Notes: generated by a model not told the origin, from the letters alone. DNA of 64,000 nucleotides from Cyclobacteriaceae bacterium (GCA_022842845.1 JALHOT010000014.1:1-64000), one strand, 5' to 3'. Counted from the first letter of the stretch, positions 34,561-43,991 are shown. Translations and numbers: made by a program.

Positions 34561-34580
34561 CAGCCCAAAATCGTGTCTTT

Positions 34581-37025
34581 ATGAACCTTATTTTTCGAGT
34601 AAAGCCCTATTTAATAGTCTCTTTTACATTATTTTCATCGCTTTTGATTGCCCAAACCGGCACTATTACCGGCAAGGTAAAGGACCTGAATACCCAGGAA
34701 GCCTTGATCGGAGTGTCTGTCATTATAGAAGGGAGCGATCCCCTCATTGGCGTTTCTACTGATATTGATGGTGCTTATAAGATCACTGCGCCCACTGGGA
34801 GCTATACGCTGAAGGCTTCTTTTATTGGATACAACGAACTGAAGAAGTTTAATATCGTACTCACCTCTGGCAATGTGGCCATCGTTAACTTTGATCTGGA
34901 GGAGGCTACTACCACCTTGAATGAAGTGGTGGTGAAGGCAGGCAGAACAGCGGCAGCAGCCACCCTTGAAACACCACTCTCGATACAAAAACTTTCTTCA
35001 GAAGAAATTAAAAGTAACCCAGGTGGTAACTTTGACATCTCCCGCGTAATACAATCATTGCCTGGTGTGGGAGGCGGTGCTGCCAGCGGTGCACGCAACG
35101 ATATCATTATACGCGGTGGTGCACCCAATGAAAATGTGTTTTACCTCGATGGCATTGAAGTACCAATCATCAATCACTTTACTACGCAAGGTAGCTCTGG
35201 TGGTCCGCAAGGTATTTTGAATGTTTCCTTTATTGAAGATGTTACCTTGAGTACCAGTGCCTTTAATGCGCGCTACGATAATCCGCTTTCTTCTGTCTTT
35301 CAGTTTACACAGCGCGATGGAAACCCAGAGCGTGTACAAGGCAACATCCGCCTGAGCGGAACAGAGTTGGCAACTACTTTCGATGGTCCGATCTCTTCTA
35401 AAACAACTTTTCTGGCATCGGCCCGAAGGTCTTACCTGCAAGCCTTTTTTAAGTTGATAGATTTACCGATTCGTCCTAACTATTGGGACTTCCAATACAA
35501 GGTTACCCATAAGTTCAATGCCAAAACCTCCCTCACTGCGATTGGTATTGGCGCGATTGATGAATTTAGTTTTGCTGTGCCTGAAGAGAGCACACCTGAA
35601 AAGGAATACGTACTGCGTTCCAATCCTTTAATTAATCAGAATAGTTATACTGTTGGCTTTTCGCTTAAGCATTTAATAGATAATGGCTTCATGAATATTT
35701 CATTGAGCCGAAACTATCTCGATAACCGCTTAGATAAATTTGAAGACGGACAAACAGGAGTAGAGTCATTGCGTACACTCAAAACACGTTCGGATGAAGT
35801 GGAAAATAAACTGCGCCTCGATGTGAATAAGGCCAAGGGCACTTTTAAATACTCCTATGGTGCTATGCTCCAATATGTGCAGTTCCGCAATGATATTTTC
35901 AACTTATTGCGCAAGGAATTGAGAGATGATAACGACAACATCATCCAACCGCAGGTACTCATTGACTTTAATACTTCCCTTGACTTTTTTAAATATGGTG
36001 CCTTCGCGCAGGTCAGTAAGTCATTCTTAAATAACCGCCTGAGTCTATCGGGTGGTGTGCGTACTGATATGAATTCATTTACCGATGACGGCAATAATCC
36101 GCTGGAAACTTTATCACCCCGCGTTTCCCTTTCGTATGCACTCAATAGTCAATGGAACATTAACACTTCTGTAGGACGTTACTACAAAATTCCTATTTAC
36201 ACAGTACTTGGTTTTCAAAATGCACAGGGTGATTTTGTTAACCGTTCCAATCGCTACATACAGTCCGATCACTTCGTAGGTGGCGTAGAGTACTTACCCA
36301 ATGATGGTTTGCGCTTTACCCTCGAAGGCTTTTATAAAAAGTATGACCGTTATCCCGTTTCCATCCGCAGTGGTATTTCCCTCGCTAATGAAGGTGCTGG
36401 CTTCGGTGCCATCGGTAATGAAGCAGTAACAAGCACAGGGCGGGGTAATACATACGGTGTGGAGTTGTTTGCGCAGAAGAAACTCACCAGACGTTTATTT
36501 TATGTACTGGCTTACACGTATTACAGAAGTGAGTTTGCCGGTAACGATGGCGTGTTCACGCCTTCTGCCTGGGATAACAGGCATTTGATCTCTGCGCTAT
36601 TGGGCAAGAAGTTTAGCAAAGGCTGGGAACTCGGTTTGAAATACCGCTATGCGGGCGGAGCGCCTTTTACCCCTTTCGATATGAATGCATCAAGGGCCAA
36701 TTACCTAAGCCAGGGTGTTGGGGTACTTGACCTCGCCCAATTAAACAGTCAGCGTTTGGATGCATTCAACCAGGTTGACTTGCGCGTTGATAAGAAATGG
36801 AACTACAAACAGTTTACTTTCGATCTTTATCTTGACATACAAAATGCTTTCCGATCACCTACACCTGAAACAGCTGATTACACTTTTGAGCGCAATGCTG
36901 ATGGATCGTATACAACCACGGATGGTTTACCGGTAAAGCAGGATGGTTCTAATGCAATTCCACTCTTACTGCAGGATAATTCTCCTTTCTTTGTGCCGAC
37001 TATTGGCTTTATTGTAGAGTTTTAA
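34581..37025 (+). CDS. TonB-dependent receptor with CarboxypepD_reg-like N-terminal domain
   Basis: An 814-residue outer-membrane receptor. After a signal peptide (ending LLIAQ) comes a CarboxypepD_reg-like domain (GTITGKVKDLNTQEALIGVS, residues ~25-110), the plug (ISRVIQSLPGVGGG, NDIIIRGGAPNENVFYLDGI, ~125-230) and a 22-strand-type barrel. The barrel ends in an aromatic-rich FFVPTIGFIVEF, the usual outer-membrane insertion signal. It imports a ligand using TonB energy. The ligand is not evident, and no SusD partner gene is adjacent, so it is not a SusCD system. The start is set at 34581 because the earlier ATG overlaps the promoter box. Confidence 0.92.
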   Translation: MNLIFRVKPYLIVSFTLFSSLLIAQTGTITGKVKDLNTQEALIGVSVIIEGSDPLIGVSTDIDGAYKITAPTGSYTLKASFIGYNELKKFNIVLTSGNVAIVNFDLEEATTTLNEVVVKAGRTAAAATLETPLSIQKLSSEEIKSNPGGNFDISRVIQSLPGVGGGAASGARNDIIIRGGAPNENVFYLDGIEVPIINHFTTQGSSGGPQGILNVSFIEDVTLSTSAFNARYDNPLSSVFQFTQRDGNPERVQGNIRLSGTELATTFDGPISSKTTFLASARRSYLQAFFKLIDLPIRPNYWDFQYKVTHKFNAKTSLTAIGIGAIDEFSFAVPEESTPEKEYVLRSNPLINQNSYTVGFSLKHLIDNGFMNISLSRNYLDNRLDKFEDGQTGVESLRTLKTRSDEVENKLRLDVNKAKGTFKYSYGAMLQYVQFRNDIFNLLRKELRDDNDNIIQPQVLIDFNTSLDFFKYGAFAQVSKSFLNNRLSLSGGVRTDMNSFTDDGNNPLETLSPRVSLSYALNSQWNINTSVGRYYKIPIYTVLGFQNAQGDFVNRSNRYIQSDHFVGGVEYLPNDGLRFTLEGFYKKYDRYPVSIRSGISLANEGAGFGAIGNEAVTSTGRGNTYGVELFAQKKLTRRLFYVLAYTYYRSEFAGNDGVFTPSAWDNRHLISALLGKKFSKGWELGLKYRYAGGAPFTPFDMNASRANYLSQGVGVLDLAQLNSQRLDAFNQVDLRVDKKWNYKQFTFDLYLDIQNAFRSPTPETADYTFERNADGSYTTTDGLPVKQDGSNAIPLLLQDNSPFFVPTIGFIVEF

Positions 37026-37047
37026 TTCGAATCAATACCAACTGGTT

Positions 37048-37092
37048 CATACTTGATCATGTTTATGTTACCATCAATCATGATCAAGTATG
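37048..37092. repeat. 14-bp inverted repeat between convergent genes
   Basis: Perfect arms CATACTTGATCATG and CATGATCAAGTATG flank a 17-base centre. It lies between the TonB receptor stop and the P-type ATPase stop. No T-run follows on either strand, so it could be a factor-independent bidirectional stop or a protein-binding site. Confidence 0.55.
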
Positions 37093-37107
37093 ACGAGTTC
37101 TGGCAGT

Positions 37108-39579
37108 TCAGCTTTTGTTAAAATACTTTAAAACCTCTATCCATAGTGTCGACAACAAGGCGACAAGTACTGGCAGCATCAGATCACGCCAGCCAAGGCT
37201 TGTGACTTCAAAAAGATTATTCAGGAATGGCATCTGGAGTATCAATACCAGCATCATCAATGATAGACCAATAATAATCGGTATTAGGCGATTCTTTATA
37301 CGTAGTGTTTTGAGCAGGCTCTGGCTAAAAGAACGATTGATCAGTGTAAGCATTACATTGGCTAATATTAGCGTACTGAAAACCAGCGATCGGATTTTGC
37401 TATCATCGTAGCCTTGTTGCGAACCATAATACCCAATGGCTACACAACCAAGGGTGATCATGAAACCTTGTAAAAGCGTGATCCATAATTGAGAAGCACT
37501 CAGTAGATTCTTATGTTTTGTGCTAGTGGGTTGTTTTAATTCCTGAGGGGTGCCCGGTTCATTTTCATAAATAATAGAACAAGTAGGGCCCATGATTAAC
37601 TCCAGAAAAATAACATGGATAGGAGAGAAGAGCATGGCAGGCAAGAAGGCTAATAATATAGGCAATAGTACCAGCAGAATGATAGGGATGTGAATGGAGA
37701 TGATATAGCGGATGGCCTTGATCAGATTTTCATTGATGCGTCTCCCTAGAAAAATTGCATCGATCATGTTACCCAGGTTATCGTTTGATAAGACGAGCCC
37801 TGCGGCTCCTTTGGCAACCTCAGTACCACGCTTGCCCATCGCGATGCCAATGTGTGCAGCTTTTAATGCAGGTGCGTCATTCACACCATCACCTGTCATG
37901 GCCACTATCTCACCCTTATCTTTTAATGCTTGAATGATGCGCAACTTGCTTTCTGGATTAATCCGGGCAAAGATGCTGGTGTGCTGTACAACAGACCCTA
38001 ATTCGTGATCGCTAAGCTTGTGCAGTGCATCACCGGTAATCACATGTTCGGTGGGGATACCGGTTTCTTTGGCGATAGCCACCGCTGTTTCAGCATAATC
38101 CCCTGTTATCATTTTTACTTGTACACCAGCATCATAAAAGCCTTGAATAACGGAGGCGATATGCGTATCAGGTGGATCTGAGAAGGTGATGATTCCGACA
38201 AACTCAAAAGCTATAACTGCCTGTGTCTCGGGTGGTAATGCCTGTGACCAGGATGCTTTTGCTACACCCAGTACACGTAAGCCTTGTGCTGCATAGGCTT
38301 TTCCTTTTTGAAGGATGCTGGCTTGTGCACCCGGATCCATCGCACAAGACTTCAAGACGCCTTCTAAAGCGCCCTTACAACTCACAATATACTGACCTTC
38401 TTTATTTTGATAGATGTGTGTCATTACCGGAGGGCTGCCGCCCAAAGGAAACTCTTTTACCATGTGAAATTCCTTTCTTTCATCATGTTTATACAAAGCT
38501 GTATACAATGCATGGATGGATTGCTCCATCGGATCAAAGGGACTCACTTCACTTGACCACATGGCATAGGTGAGTACTTCTGAGGCTTCTGGTTTTGTTG
38601 TAAAGTTAATCTCAAGGCTACGCTCGTACTCATAGGTGTGCGCCACCTGCATCAGGTTCTGGGTGAGTGTTCCGGTTTTATCTACACAAATTACTGTGGC
38701 TGAACCAAGCGTCTCTACTACTTTAGGACTTCTCGCGATGATACCTTTCTTCAATAAGCGATAGGCACCCAGTGCCATGAAGGTCGATAGTGCCACAGGG
38801 ATCTCTTCCGGCAGTACCGACATAGCCATGGTTAAGCCGTGAATAAGGCCATGGAGCAAACTGCCACTGTCCCACCAGTGGTAACCCCACACAAAGACAA
38901 AAGCAATGGCTCCTATAAAGACCATGATCTTGACAAAGGCCTGTACTTTTTTCTGCAGGGGAGTGGCTTCGTTACCTGCATTGGCCACTAGCTCACCGAT
39001 GCCTGATAAAGTAGTTTGTTTGCCAACACGCTTTACTTGTGCGTAACAATAACCGCGCACGACCACCGTGCCCTGCATAATGGTATCACCGCTTGTTTTT
39101 TCTACTGAAATAGATTCACCAGTAAGGATGGCCTCATTAATGGAAAAGTCGTTGGAAGATAAAATGATGGCATCAGCCGGAATCGTATTCCCTTCTTCAC
39201 AAATAATGATGTCCTCAGTTACAATTTCTTCAACTGCTAATGCTTGTGCTACACCCTTGCGCACTACTTTGCATTTGTGTTGGGTTATTGCTCGCAAAGC
39301 CTTAATAGCCTTTTGGCTTCTGAAATTCTGCATGACATCAATGCCAGCCACAAACAACAATGCCAAAAACATGGTAATGGCTTCATTGTATTCACCCAAG
39401 ATCAGGTATATGGCCGAAGCAGCCAGCAATAGAAGGAACATGGGCTCGGTAACTGCTTCCCGTATGTTTTTCCACAGCAGATTTTTTTGTTGGGGTAAAC
39501 TGTTGGATCCGTGCGCAAGTCTTTGTGCAAGCACCTGATCATCATGTAAGCCTGGATAAGGCTCTGTATCTGTTTTCAT
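37108..39579 (-). CDS. P-type cation-transporting ATPase (P2-like)
   Basis: An 823-residue ATP-driven cation pump. Order: actuator domain with ILTGESISVEKT, M4 with PEEIPVALSTFMALGAYRL, the phosphorylation site DKTGTLT (Asp near residue 300), and the hinge MTGDGVNDAPALKAAHIGIAM. M5-M6 and four further helices follow. The Ca2+-ATPase M6 site (NxxTD) is replaced by ELIMGPTCSIIYENEP, so this belongs to the uncharacterised bacterial branch with a PTCSI-type M6, and calcium specificity should not be assumed. It stands alone, with no metal-sensor gene adjacent. Confidence 0.9.
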   Translation of the reverse strand: MKTDTEPYPGLHDDQVLAQRLAHGSNSLPQQKNLLWKNIREAVTEPMFLLLLAASAIYLILGEYNEAITMFLALLFVAGIDVMQNFRSQKAIKALRAITQHKCKVVRKGVAQALAVEEIVTEDIIICEEGNTIPADAIILSSNDFSINEAILTGESISVEKTSGDTIMQGTVVVRGYCYAQVKRVGKQTTLSGIGELVANAGNEATPLQKKVQAFVKIMVFIGAIAFVFVWGYHWWDSGSLLHGLIHGLTMAMSVLPEEIPVALSTFMALGAYRLLKKGIIARSPKVVETLGSATVICVDKTGTLTQNLMQVAHTYEYERSLEINFTTKPEASEVLTYAMWSSEVSPFDPMEQSIHALYTALYKHDERKEFHMVKEFPLGGSPPVMTHIYQNKEGQYIVSCKGALEGVLKSCAMDPGAQASILQKGKAYAAQGLRVLGVAKASWSQALPPETQAVIAFEFVGIITFSDPPDTHIASVIQGFYDAGVQVKMITGDYAETAVAIAKETGIPTEHVITGDALHKLSDHELGSVVQHTSIFARINPESKLRIIQALKDKGEIVAMTGDGVNDAPALKAAHIGIAMGKRGTEVAKGAAGLVLSNDNLGNMIDAIFLGRRINENLIKAIRYIISIHIPIILLVLLPILLAFLPAMLFSPIHVIFLELIMGPTCSIIYENEPGTPQELKQPTSTKHKNLLSASQLWITLLQGFMITLGCVAIGYYGSQQGYDDSKIRSLVFSTLILANVMLTLINRSFSQSLLKTLRIKNRLIPIIIGLSLMMLVLILQMPFLNNLFEVTSLGWRDLMLPVLVALLSTLWIEVLKYFNKS

Positions 39580-39665
39580 ACTGATTGGCCATCTACTAAA
39601 GATAGTCAGGAAAGCAACGCATTGTTGATGACCTGCGATAAATCATACTAAGACATGATAAAATT

Positions 39666-40212
39666 TTATTCACTTATCAGGATATGATAAGGGTCTGGTA
39701 TTTGAAAACCTTTTCCCTTGTTTTTGAAGCTAAGCATGAGTATACCTGTAGATAATAATCCCGCTGCTATTATTCCCAAGATCTGTTGATGAGGTCCCAT
39801 ACCAAGCCGGGTGTATTTCATTTTTTGTGCATGGATGGCGTCAAGATGTGCAAAGAAAGTGATCAGCCCCGGGGCATAAGCAGGAATGAAAAACAAGTTG
39901 ACTGGAAAGCTATTCATACCCGCCACTCCAAAATGGAAAATTTGTCTCGAGTTGTAAGTAGAATCTACCCACCAGCATTGCGCTTACATGTACTATGAGG
40001 AAAAAGGCATGGTACAAACCAGACCAAAGCTGCACTTTCCGAAAAAGGGAAGTGTTTTGTTGCAATAATTTTTTGATAAGTCGTATGCCCGAAATAGGAT
40101 GAATCAGCAAAGCCAGCAATAAGGCTGAGAAGATTAAAAACTACCTGGTGTTTAGTCTAGTCTGCAAAGCATGTGGATGAACCTTGGTATGATCTTTAAG
40201 TCCTTTAGTTAT
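39666..40212 (-). pseudogene. Membrane-protein pseudogene with three lesions
   Basis: On the minus strand a single continuous protein can be rebuilt: DHTKVHPHALQTRLNTR, a TAG at 40141-40143 in place of one residue, then ALLLALLIHPISGIRLIKKL, VQLWSGLYHAFFLIVHVSAM and FYLQLETNF. A one-base slip in the A-run at 39937-39940 then moves it to the frame HFGVAGMNSFPVNLFFIPAY, GLITFFAHLDAIHAQKM and GIIAAGLLSTGILML, ending at 39666. The expected start codon is ATA (40210-40212), 8 bases inside the upstream gene's end. It would be a ~175-residue, four-helix membrane protein. Three independent defects make a sequencing error unlikely. Confidence 0.75.
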
Positions 40213-40750
40213 TCACCACAAGTTTCTTAAGATAAAGCACTAAAGGCCGAACACCCAAGTGTATCAGTGCTGCTATGCTGCAAAGCACAGCGCCTATGAT
40301 GATAGGTAACACGCCACCAAATGTATACGTGATGGCTAGTACAAAACCCAGCCAATACTCAATCCGATAAATTGGAATGAATAGTGCTAATACAAAGGTA
40401 GACATGAGCATATAGCCAGGTACCTCGCGGATATTCAAGGAGAAAATGACAGCCAGTAGTATGCCAAAGATCAGTGCACCGATAAAACCATTTCTCACCG
40501 TTTTGGAAAAGAGCACGGTACTTCCAGCTTTGACCGCTCTTTGTTGAAGACGGTATAAAGCAAACCAGGTGAAACCTGGAATTACTAAAGCACCCCACCA
40601 GTTGGAGAAGCTGGGCATATCTTTACGTGCGAGTAAATGGTGACTGGGCACACCTCCATGCCAATAATCCCACAATAGTGTGGCTAACATGCCAAGCATG
40701 ACAAGGCTTGTAAAATATATGCGCGTGTGTAGAAAGTTAGTGCGTGTCAT
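40205..40750 (-). CDS. Unknown polytopic membrane protein
   Basis: A 181-residue inner-membrane protein with about five hydrophobic helices (YFTSLVMLGMLATLLWDYW near the start, NGFIGALIFGILLAVIFSL, YMLMSTFVLALFIPIY, GFVLAITYTFGGVLPIIIG). No family was recognised. The start at 40750 (MTRTNF) is preferred over 40774. It directly precedes, and overlaps by 8 bases, the broken membrane-protein gene, so the two were probably once a functional pair. Confidence 0.7.
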   Translation of the reverse strand: MTRTNFLHTRIYFTSLVMLGMLATLLWDYWHGGVPSHHLLARKDMPSFSNWWGALVIPGFTWFALYRLQQRAVKAGSTVLFSKTVRNGFIGALIFGILLAVIFSLNIREVPGYMLMSTFVLALFIPIYRIEYWLGFVLAITYTFGGVLPIIIGAVLCSIAALIHLGVRPLVLYLKKLVVNN

Positions 40751-40836
40751 AAGGTGGTTGGAAGGGCTGAACACATTTCAATATCGGACTATTAGTCTCA
40801 TGTCCTTGTTAAAAATTACAGAAACTCTTCCTGCTT

Positions 40837-41448
40837 CTATATTTGATCAATGCGTATCCATGGCATGCCAGCGGCTTCAGCGGCCTTCACTCCAGGATCA
40901 CCATCTTCAAATACAAAACATTGATGAGGCGCAACATTCAGCAAGGCTGCCGCCTGCAAGAAGGGATCGGGGGCGGGCTTTCCTTGTGCTGTTTCGCCTG
41001 AACAAACCAACACATCAATGAAATCAGTGAGTCCCAATACAGCCAGTGTTTTGCTTACCGTTGTGCGTGAGCCACCCGATACTACGCCTATCTTCACACG
41101 GCCTGCGTGTTGTTTAAGATGCGCTACTACATGCTGAACCGGTTGCGTATGTTGGATATGTTTATTTATAAACACAGCTGACTTTTCTGAAGCGAAGGTA
41201 TCGGGGAGAGGAACGCCATATCGCCTGCTGATTTCTTTCGCCACCACCACGGTTGGCCATCCTAATGTTTCATCGATGATGCTTACATCCAGGTTGATAC
41301 CATAGCGGGCAGCCACTTCCTGGTAAGCTAGTTTGTGAGCAGCCATATTATCGGCCAGGGTTCCATCACAATCATAAAGAAAGGCTTGATAATCGCCATG
41401 TGTGATGGCATTGAGTTTGTGTAGTTTTGAAATATAGCCAGCTTGCAT
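40837..41448 (-). CDS. HAD-superfamily hydrolase (beta-phosphoglucomutase-like)
   Basis: A 203-residue subclass I HAD phosphatase/phosphomutase. The nucleophile motif is FLYDCDGTLADN. Motif II is GVVSGGSRTTV, the motif III Lys lies in QGKPAPDPFL, and the motif IV acids are in CFVFEDGDPGVKAAEAAGM. A helical cap lies between residues 25 and 95. Proteins of this type dephosphorylate small sugar phosphates or isomerise them; the substrate cannot be read. Single gene. Confidence 0.88.
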   Translation of the reverse strand: MQAGYISKLHKLNAITHGDYQAFLYDCDGTLADNMAAHKLAYQEVAARYGINLDVSIIDETLGWPTVVVAKEISRRYGVPLPDTFASEKSAVFINKHIQHTQPVQHVVAHLKQHAGRVKIGVVSGGSRTTVSKTLAVLGLTDFIDVLVCSGETAQGKPAPDPFLQAAALLNVAPHQCFVFEDGDPGVKAAEAAGMPWIRIDQI

Positions 41449-41552
41449 AGATCGCTTGATAACTTTTCAGTTGAATCGCTTGTCTTATTATGGCAGTGCA
41501 ATACTACACTAATTTGTGAGCAGATGAAGCATTTATCAATAGGTTGCTTAAC

Positions 41553-42191
41553 TCAATCGTGAAAGCCTTTGCCCTGAAGAATAGCAGGTATATATTTTTG
41601 AATTCTGCTGCTGCGGGTGGCAGATTGTTTTGCTCCGTTAAAATATAGTATGTATCCTCTCTGTCTTCCCGGAGTAAGGGCCTGAAAGGCTTTCTTGAAA
41701 GCTGCGTTTTTCTTGAATACTTGTTCTAATTCTTCCGGATAGACGAGTTCCGTTTTGGCTTTGAAATCAATTTTTAAATTGGCTTGCTCTATGGCCATGG
41801 CCTCTTTGATATAGGCCTTGATGAGAGGCGCCTGTTTTTTGATATCGCGTACTTGTGTAAAACGAATGAGTCTTGCTGCCTGAGAGTTTTCACCTGGCTT
41901 ACTTAAAATACCTTCAGTGTCTTTGAGTAAAGCTCCTTTGAGGAAGCTGATGGCGCAATACTCTTTGAGGGCACTGATCATCAAAACATTTTTATTGTTG
42001 AGTGTATAGCATGGCACTCCCCACTTCACTTCTTCAGTAAGGCCACAGGCCAATACAATATTTCTTAAATGTTCGAGTGCTTCCCGCCAGGGATGCACCT
42101 TGCACTGAGGCGTACCACCGAGCGCACAACGTCCACAGCCTTCGGCCAGGTAGTGATCCACTTGAGGGTTCAGTGTTAGGGAGGTTTTCAT
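41553..42191 (-). CDS. YdeI/DUF1801-family protein
   Basis: A 212-residue protein with a DUF1801-type fold (LTEEVKWGVPCYTLNNKNVLMISALKEY then AISFLKGALLKD) and the YdeI/OmdA-type C-terminus (ELEQVFKKNAAFKKAFQALTPGRQRGYILYF and SATRSSRIQKYIPAIL). The family is widespread and its role is unsettled. A CGRC and a following Cys near residue 20 (CGRCALGGTPQCKVHPWRE) form an N-terminal cysteine cluster often seen in Bacteroidota homologues. Single gene, no partner seen. Confidence 0.85.
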   Translation of the reverse strand: MKTSLTLNPQVDHYLAEGCGRCALGGTPQCKVHPWREALEHLRNIVLACGLTEEVKWGVPCYTLNNKNVLMISALKEYCAISFLKGALLKDTEGILSKPGENSQAARLIRFTQVRDIKKQAPLIKAYIKEAMAIEQANLKIDFKAKTELVYPEELEQVFKKNAAFKKAFQALTPGRQRGYILYFNGAKQSATRSSRIQKYIPAILQGKGFHD

Positions 42192-42333
42192 TACGCCTAC
42201 GGGTTTATGTGTGTTTAGCTGTCATGTTATGCAAGTGCTCAGACGTCATTACTGTCTTGTATTTCTTTTCGGCTATTAAAGGTTTTCTTTTTCATCCACC
42301 TGCTTTGATAGTATGCTTTACTGCTTGATGACT

Positions 42334-42747
42334 TTACCGCTTTCGTGCCAGGTAATATCCACCGAGATAAGCCATGGGTATGTAAGCCAATGACAAGTCA
42401 ACGATGCTGTACCAGAGCGGAGAGGGCAGCATAAACACGCTGGCAATGCCACCTAGTAAAAAGAAGGCGCCTATACCAAGACTTAACATCAACGAGTGAC
42501 TGGATGCCAGCTTAGCTGTGAGCCAGGCACCTGCTAAGGTACCAAGGGAATGCGCAAGAAAAGGCATTAGAAAATGTTTGGGTTCGAAGAGGTGCATGGA
42601 AGCTTTCAAACCTTCTGAGGTCGTCACATCTGCTCCATCAGGTGGAGGAATAATGGAACCACTGATGGTAATGATACCCATGTTGACCATGCTACCAAGC
42701 AAGATGCCAACGATTACAGCCAGGATGTTTTTAAGGATGGGATGCAT
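42334..42747 (-). CDS. Small four-helix membrane protein, unknown
   Basis: A 137-residue protein with four hydrophobic helices (ILAVIVGILLGSMVNMGI, FLAHSLGTLAGAWLTAKLA, LSLGIGAFFLLGGIASVF, YSIVDLSLAYIPMAYLGGYYL), ending in a basic tail (ARKR). The layout is like uncharacterised small membrane proteins common in this phylum. No family assigned and no operon partner. Confidence 0.7.
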   Translation of the reverse strand: MHPILKNILAVIVGILLGSMVNMGIITISGSIIPPPDGADVTTSEGLKASMHLFEPKHFLMPFLAHSLGTLAGAWLTAKLASSHSLMLSLGIGAFFLLGGIASVFMLPSPLWYSIVDLSLAYIPMAYLGGYYLARKR

Positions 42748-43364
42748 ATACTGAAACTTAAGAGTATAACTTGAATATAAGACAATGCGTTTGCCGAGGG
42801 TACAGCCAGAAAATAGTTTACGCTGCTCTATCTTTTAAAAGTAAACAGAATTTCCAGCACAGTCAACCTGATGAAATGTAAACTAAGACCCGTGTATTGT
42901 TATCCTGGTTTAAGATTTCAAGTCTTTTTGTGGATAAACTACAAACGCATATGGCCTGTAGCAATGCCCTCATTCACCGCATCCATGTGTGTATGACAAT
43001 AGTCATTCCCTGCTGCACATAGCCAGGGCAGGGCGTAAGTATCTACCATCTTCCGTCTCAACAGCCAGGAATTTGCACTGATTGCTTCTTTGTTTTTCAC
43101 TAAACCCAAGAACTGATGGAAATTCGTGTTATGTATTAAAACCACTGTTCTTAGCAGCGTAAGTTTTTTTATGCTCGGGCCGCTATTACAGGGCTGTGAA
43201 AAGCATCAGAATATGCGCCTTTTGGCAAAAGTGTGTTTTCAGTAGTTTTCCTGCTGTAAAATGGGTAACTTGCTCACCCTTTCTTATTCGAAGGAATTAT
43301 CTCTCTCCGCTCCTCTGATCAGCAAGGCAAAACAGTAACAAATCAAGGAACATCAAAATTAACT
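42748..43364. other. 617-base intergenic region upstream of a cold-shock gene
   Basis: Holds a 68-codon minus-strand frame (42939-43145) with no recognisable features and probably not a gene. Toward the right end is a promoter-like pair (43221-43250) for the cold-shock gene, giving an untranslated leader of about 110 bases. No tRNA or repeat was seen. Confidence 0.45.
43221..43250 (+). promoter_or_regulatory. Putative promoter of the extended cold-shock gene
   Basis: TTTG (43221-43224), 18 bases, then TAGTTTTC (43243-43250), matching TTTG/TAnnTTTG with one mismatch at the last base. It predicts a leader of about 110 bases. Confidence 0.4.
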
Positions 43365-43823
43365 ATGGCAAGATCGCAAGAGACCTTTAGCAAAAAAGAA
43401 GCAGAGAAGAAGAAACTTCAGAAGAGAAAAGAAAAAGAAGCGCGCAAAGAAGAGCGCAAGGCCAATGCCAAAGACGGCAATAACCTAGACGAGATGATGG
43501 CTTACGTAGATGAGAATGGTAACATCACTTCTACTCCTCCGGATCCTACCAAAAAGAAAGCCATTATCCGTGAAGAAGATATTGTATTGGGTGCCCGCAA
43601 TAATGTGGAGATCGATCCGGCAGATTTAATTCGCAAAGGCAAGGTTACTTTCTTTAATGATTCTAAAGGCTATGGTTTTATCAAAGACTTGCAGAGCCAG
43701 GAAAGTATCTTTGTACACATCAACGCCCTCACCGGCCCTATTAAAGAAAACGACAAAGTAACTTTTGAAGTAGAACGTGGTTTGAAAGGCCTCAACGCAG
43801 TACGTGTAAAGGTAACTAACTAA
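43365..43823 (+). CDS. Cold-shock domain protein with long charged N-terminal extension
   Basis: A 152-residue protein. The last ~65 residues are a cold-shock (OB-fold) domain with RNP1 SKGYGFIKD and RNP2 ESIFVHINAL, which binds single-stranded RNA or DNA. The first ~45 residues are almost all charged (KKEAEKKKLQKRKEKEARKE) and likely helical, followed by an acidic linker (NLDEMMAYVDENGNI) and a conserved-looking IREEDIVLGARNNVEIDP strip. Such an extension is absent from CspA proteins and may bind ribosomes or nucleic acid. It is followed by a very strong terminator. Confidence 0.88.
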   Translation: MARSQETFSKKEAEKKKLQKRKEKEARKEERKANAKDGNNLDEMMAYVDENGNITSTPPDPTKKKAIIREEDIVLGARNNVEIDPADLIRKGKVTFFNDSKGYGFIKDLQSQESIFVHINALTGPIKENDKVTFEVERGLKGLNAVRVKVTN

Positions 43824-43844
43824 GTTTTTAACGATACTGATATC

Positions 43845-43884
43845 AGCTGCGGCCGGCATGTTCAATGCCGGCCGCAGCTTTTTT
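43845..43884 (+). terminator. Strong intrinsic terminator of the extended cold-shock gene
   Basis: A perfect 15-bp GC-rich stem (arm AGCTGCGGCCGGCAT) with a 5-base loop is followed by six T, 22 bases after the stop codon. Confidence 0.92.
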
Positions 43885-43940
43885 ATGCGCAAGCCAAAAG
43901 TCGGCTGTTGCGGGCAAAGCCAGACGCAGCAAATGACAAC

Positions 43941-43972
43941 AAAGAAAAGGTGCCCTTGTGAGGCACCTTTTC
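43941..43972 (-). terminator. Intrinsic terminator of the short csp gene
   Basis: An 11-bp stem GAAAAGGTGCC/GGCACCTTTTC with a 7-base loop; on the minus strand it is followed by a T-rich tract. It lies 20 bases past the csp stop. Confidence 0.85.
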
Positions 43973-43991
43973 TTTTAAAGAAAGAATATGA

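Noticed and set aside
37108-39579. Annotation as a calcium pump
   Set aside because: The M6 calcium-binding motif is replaced, so ion specificity is left open.
42939-43145. A 68-codon minus-strand frame upstream of the cold-shock gene
   Set aside because: No recognisable motif, no promoter-like box, and located in the presumed regulatory region; kept only as a remark.
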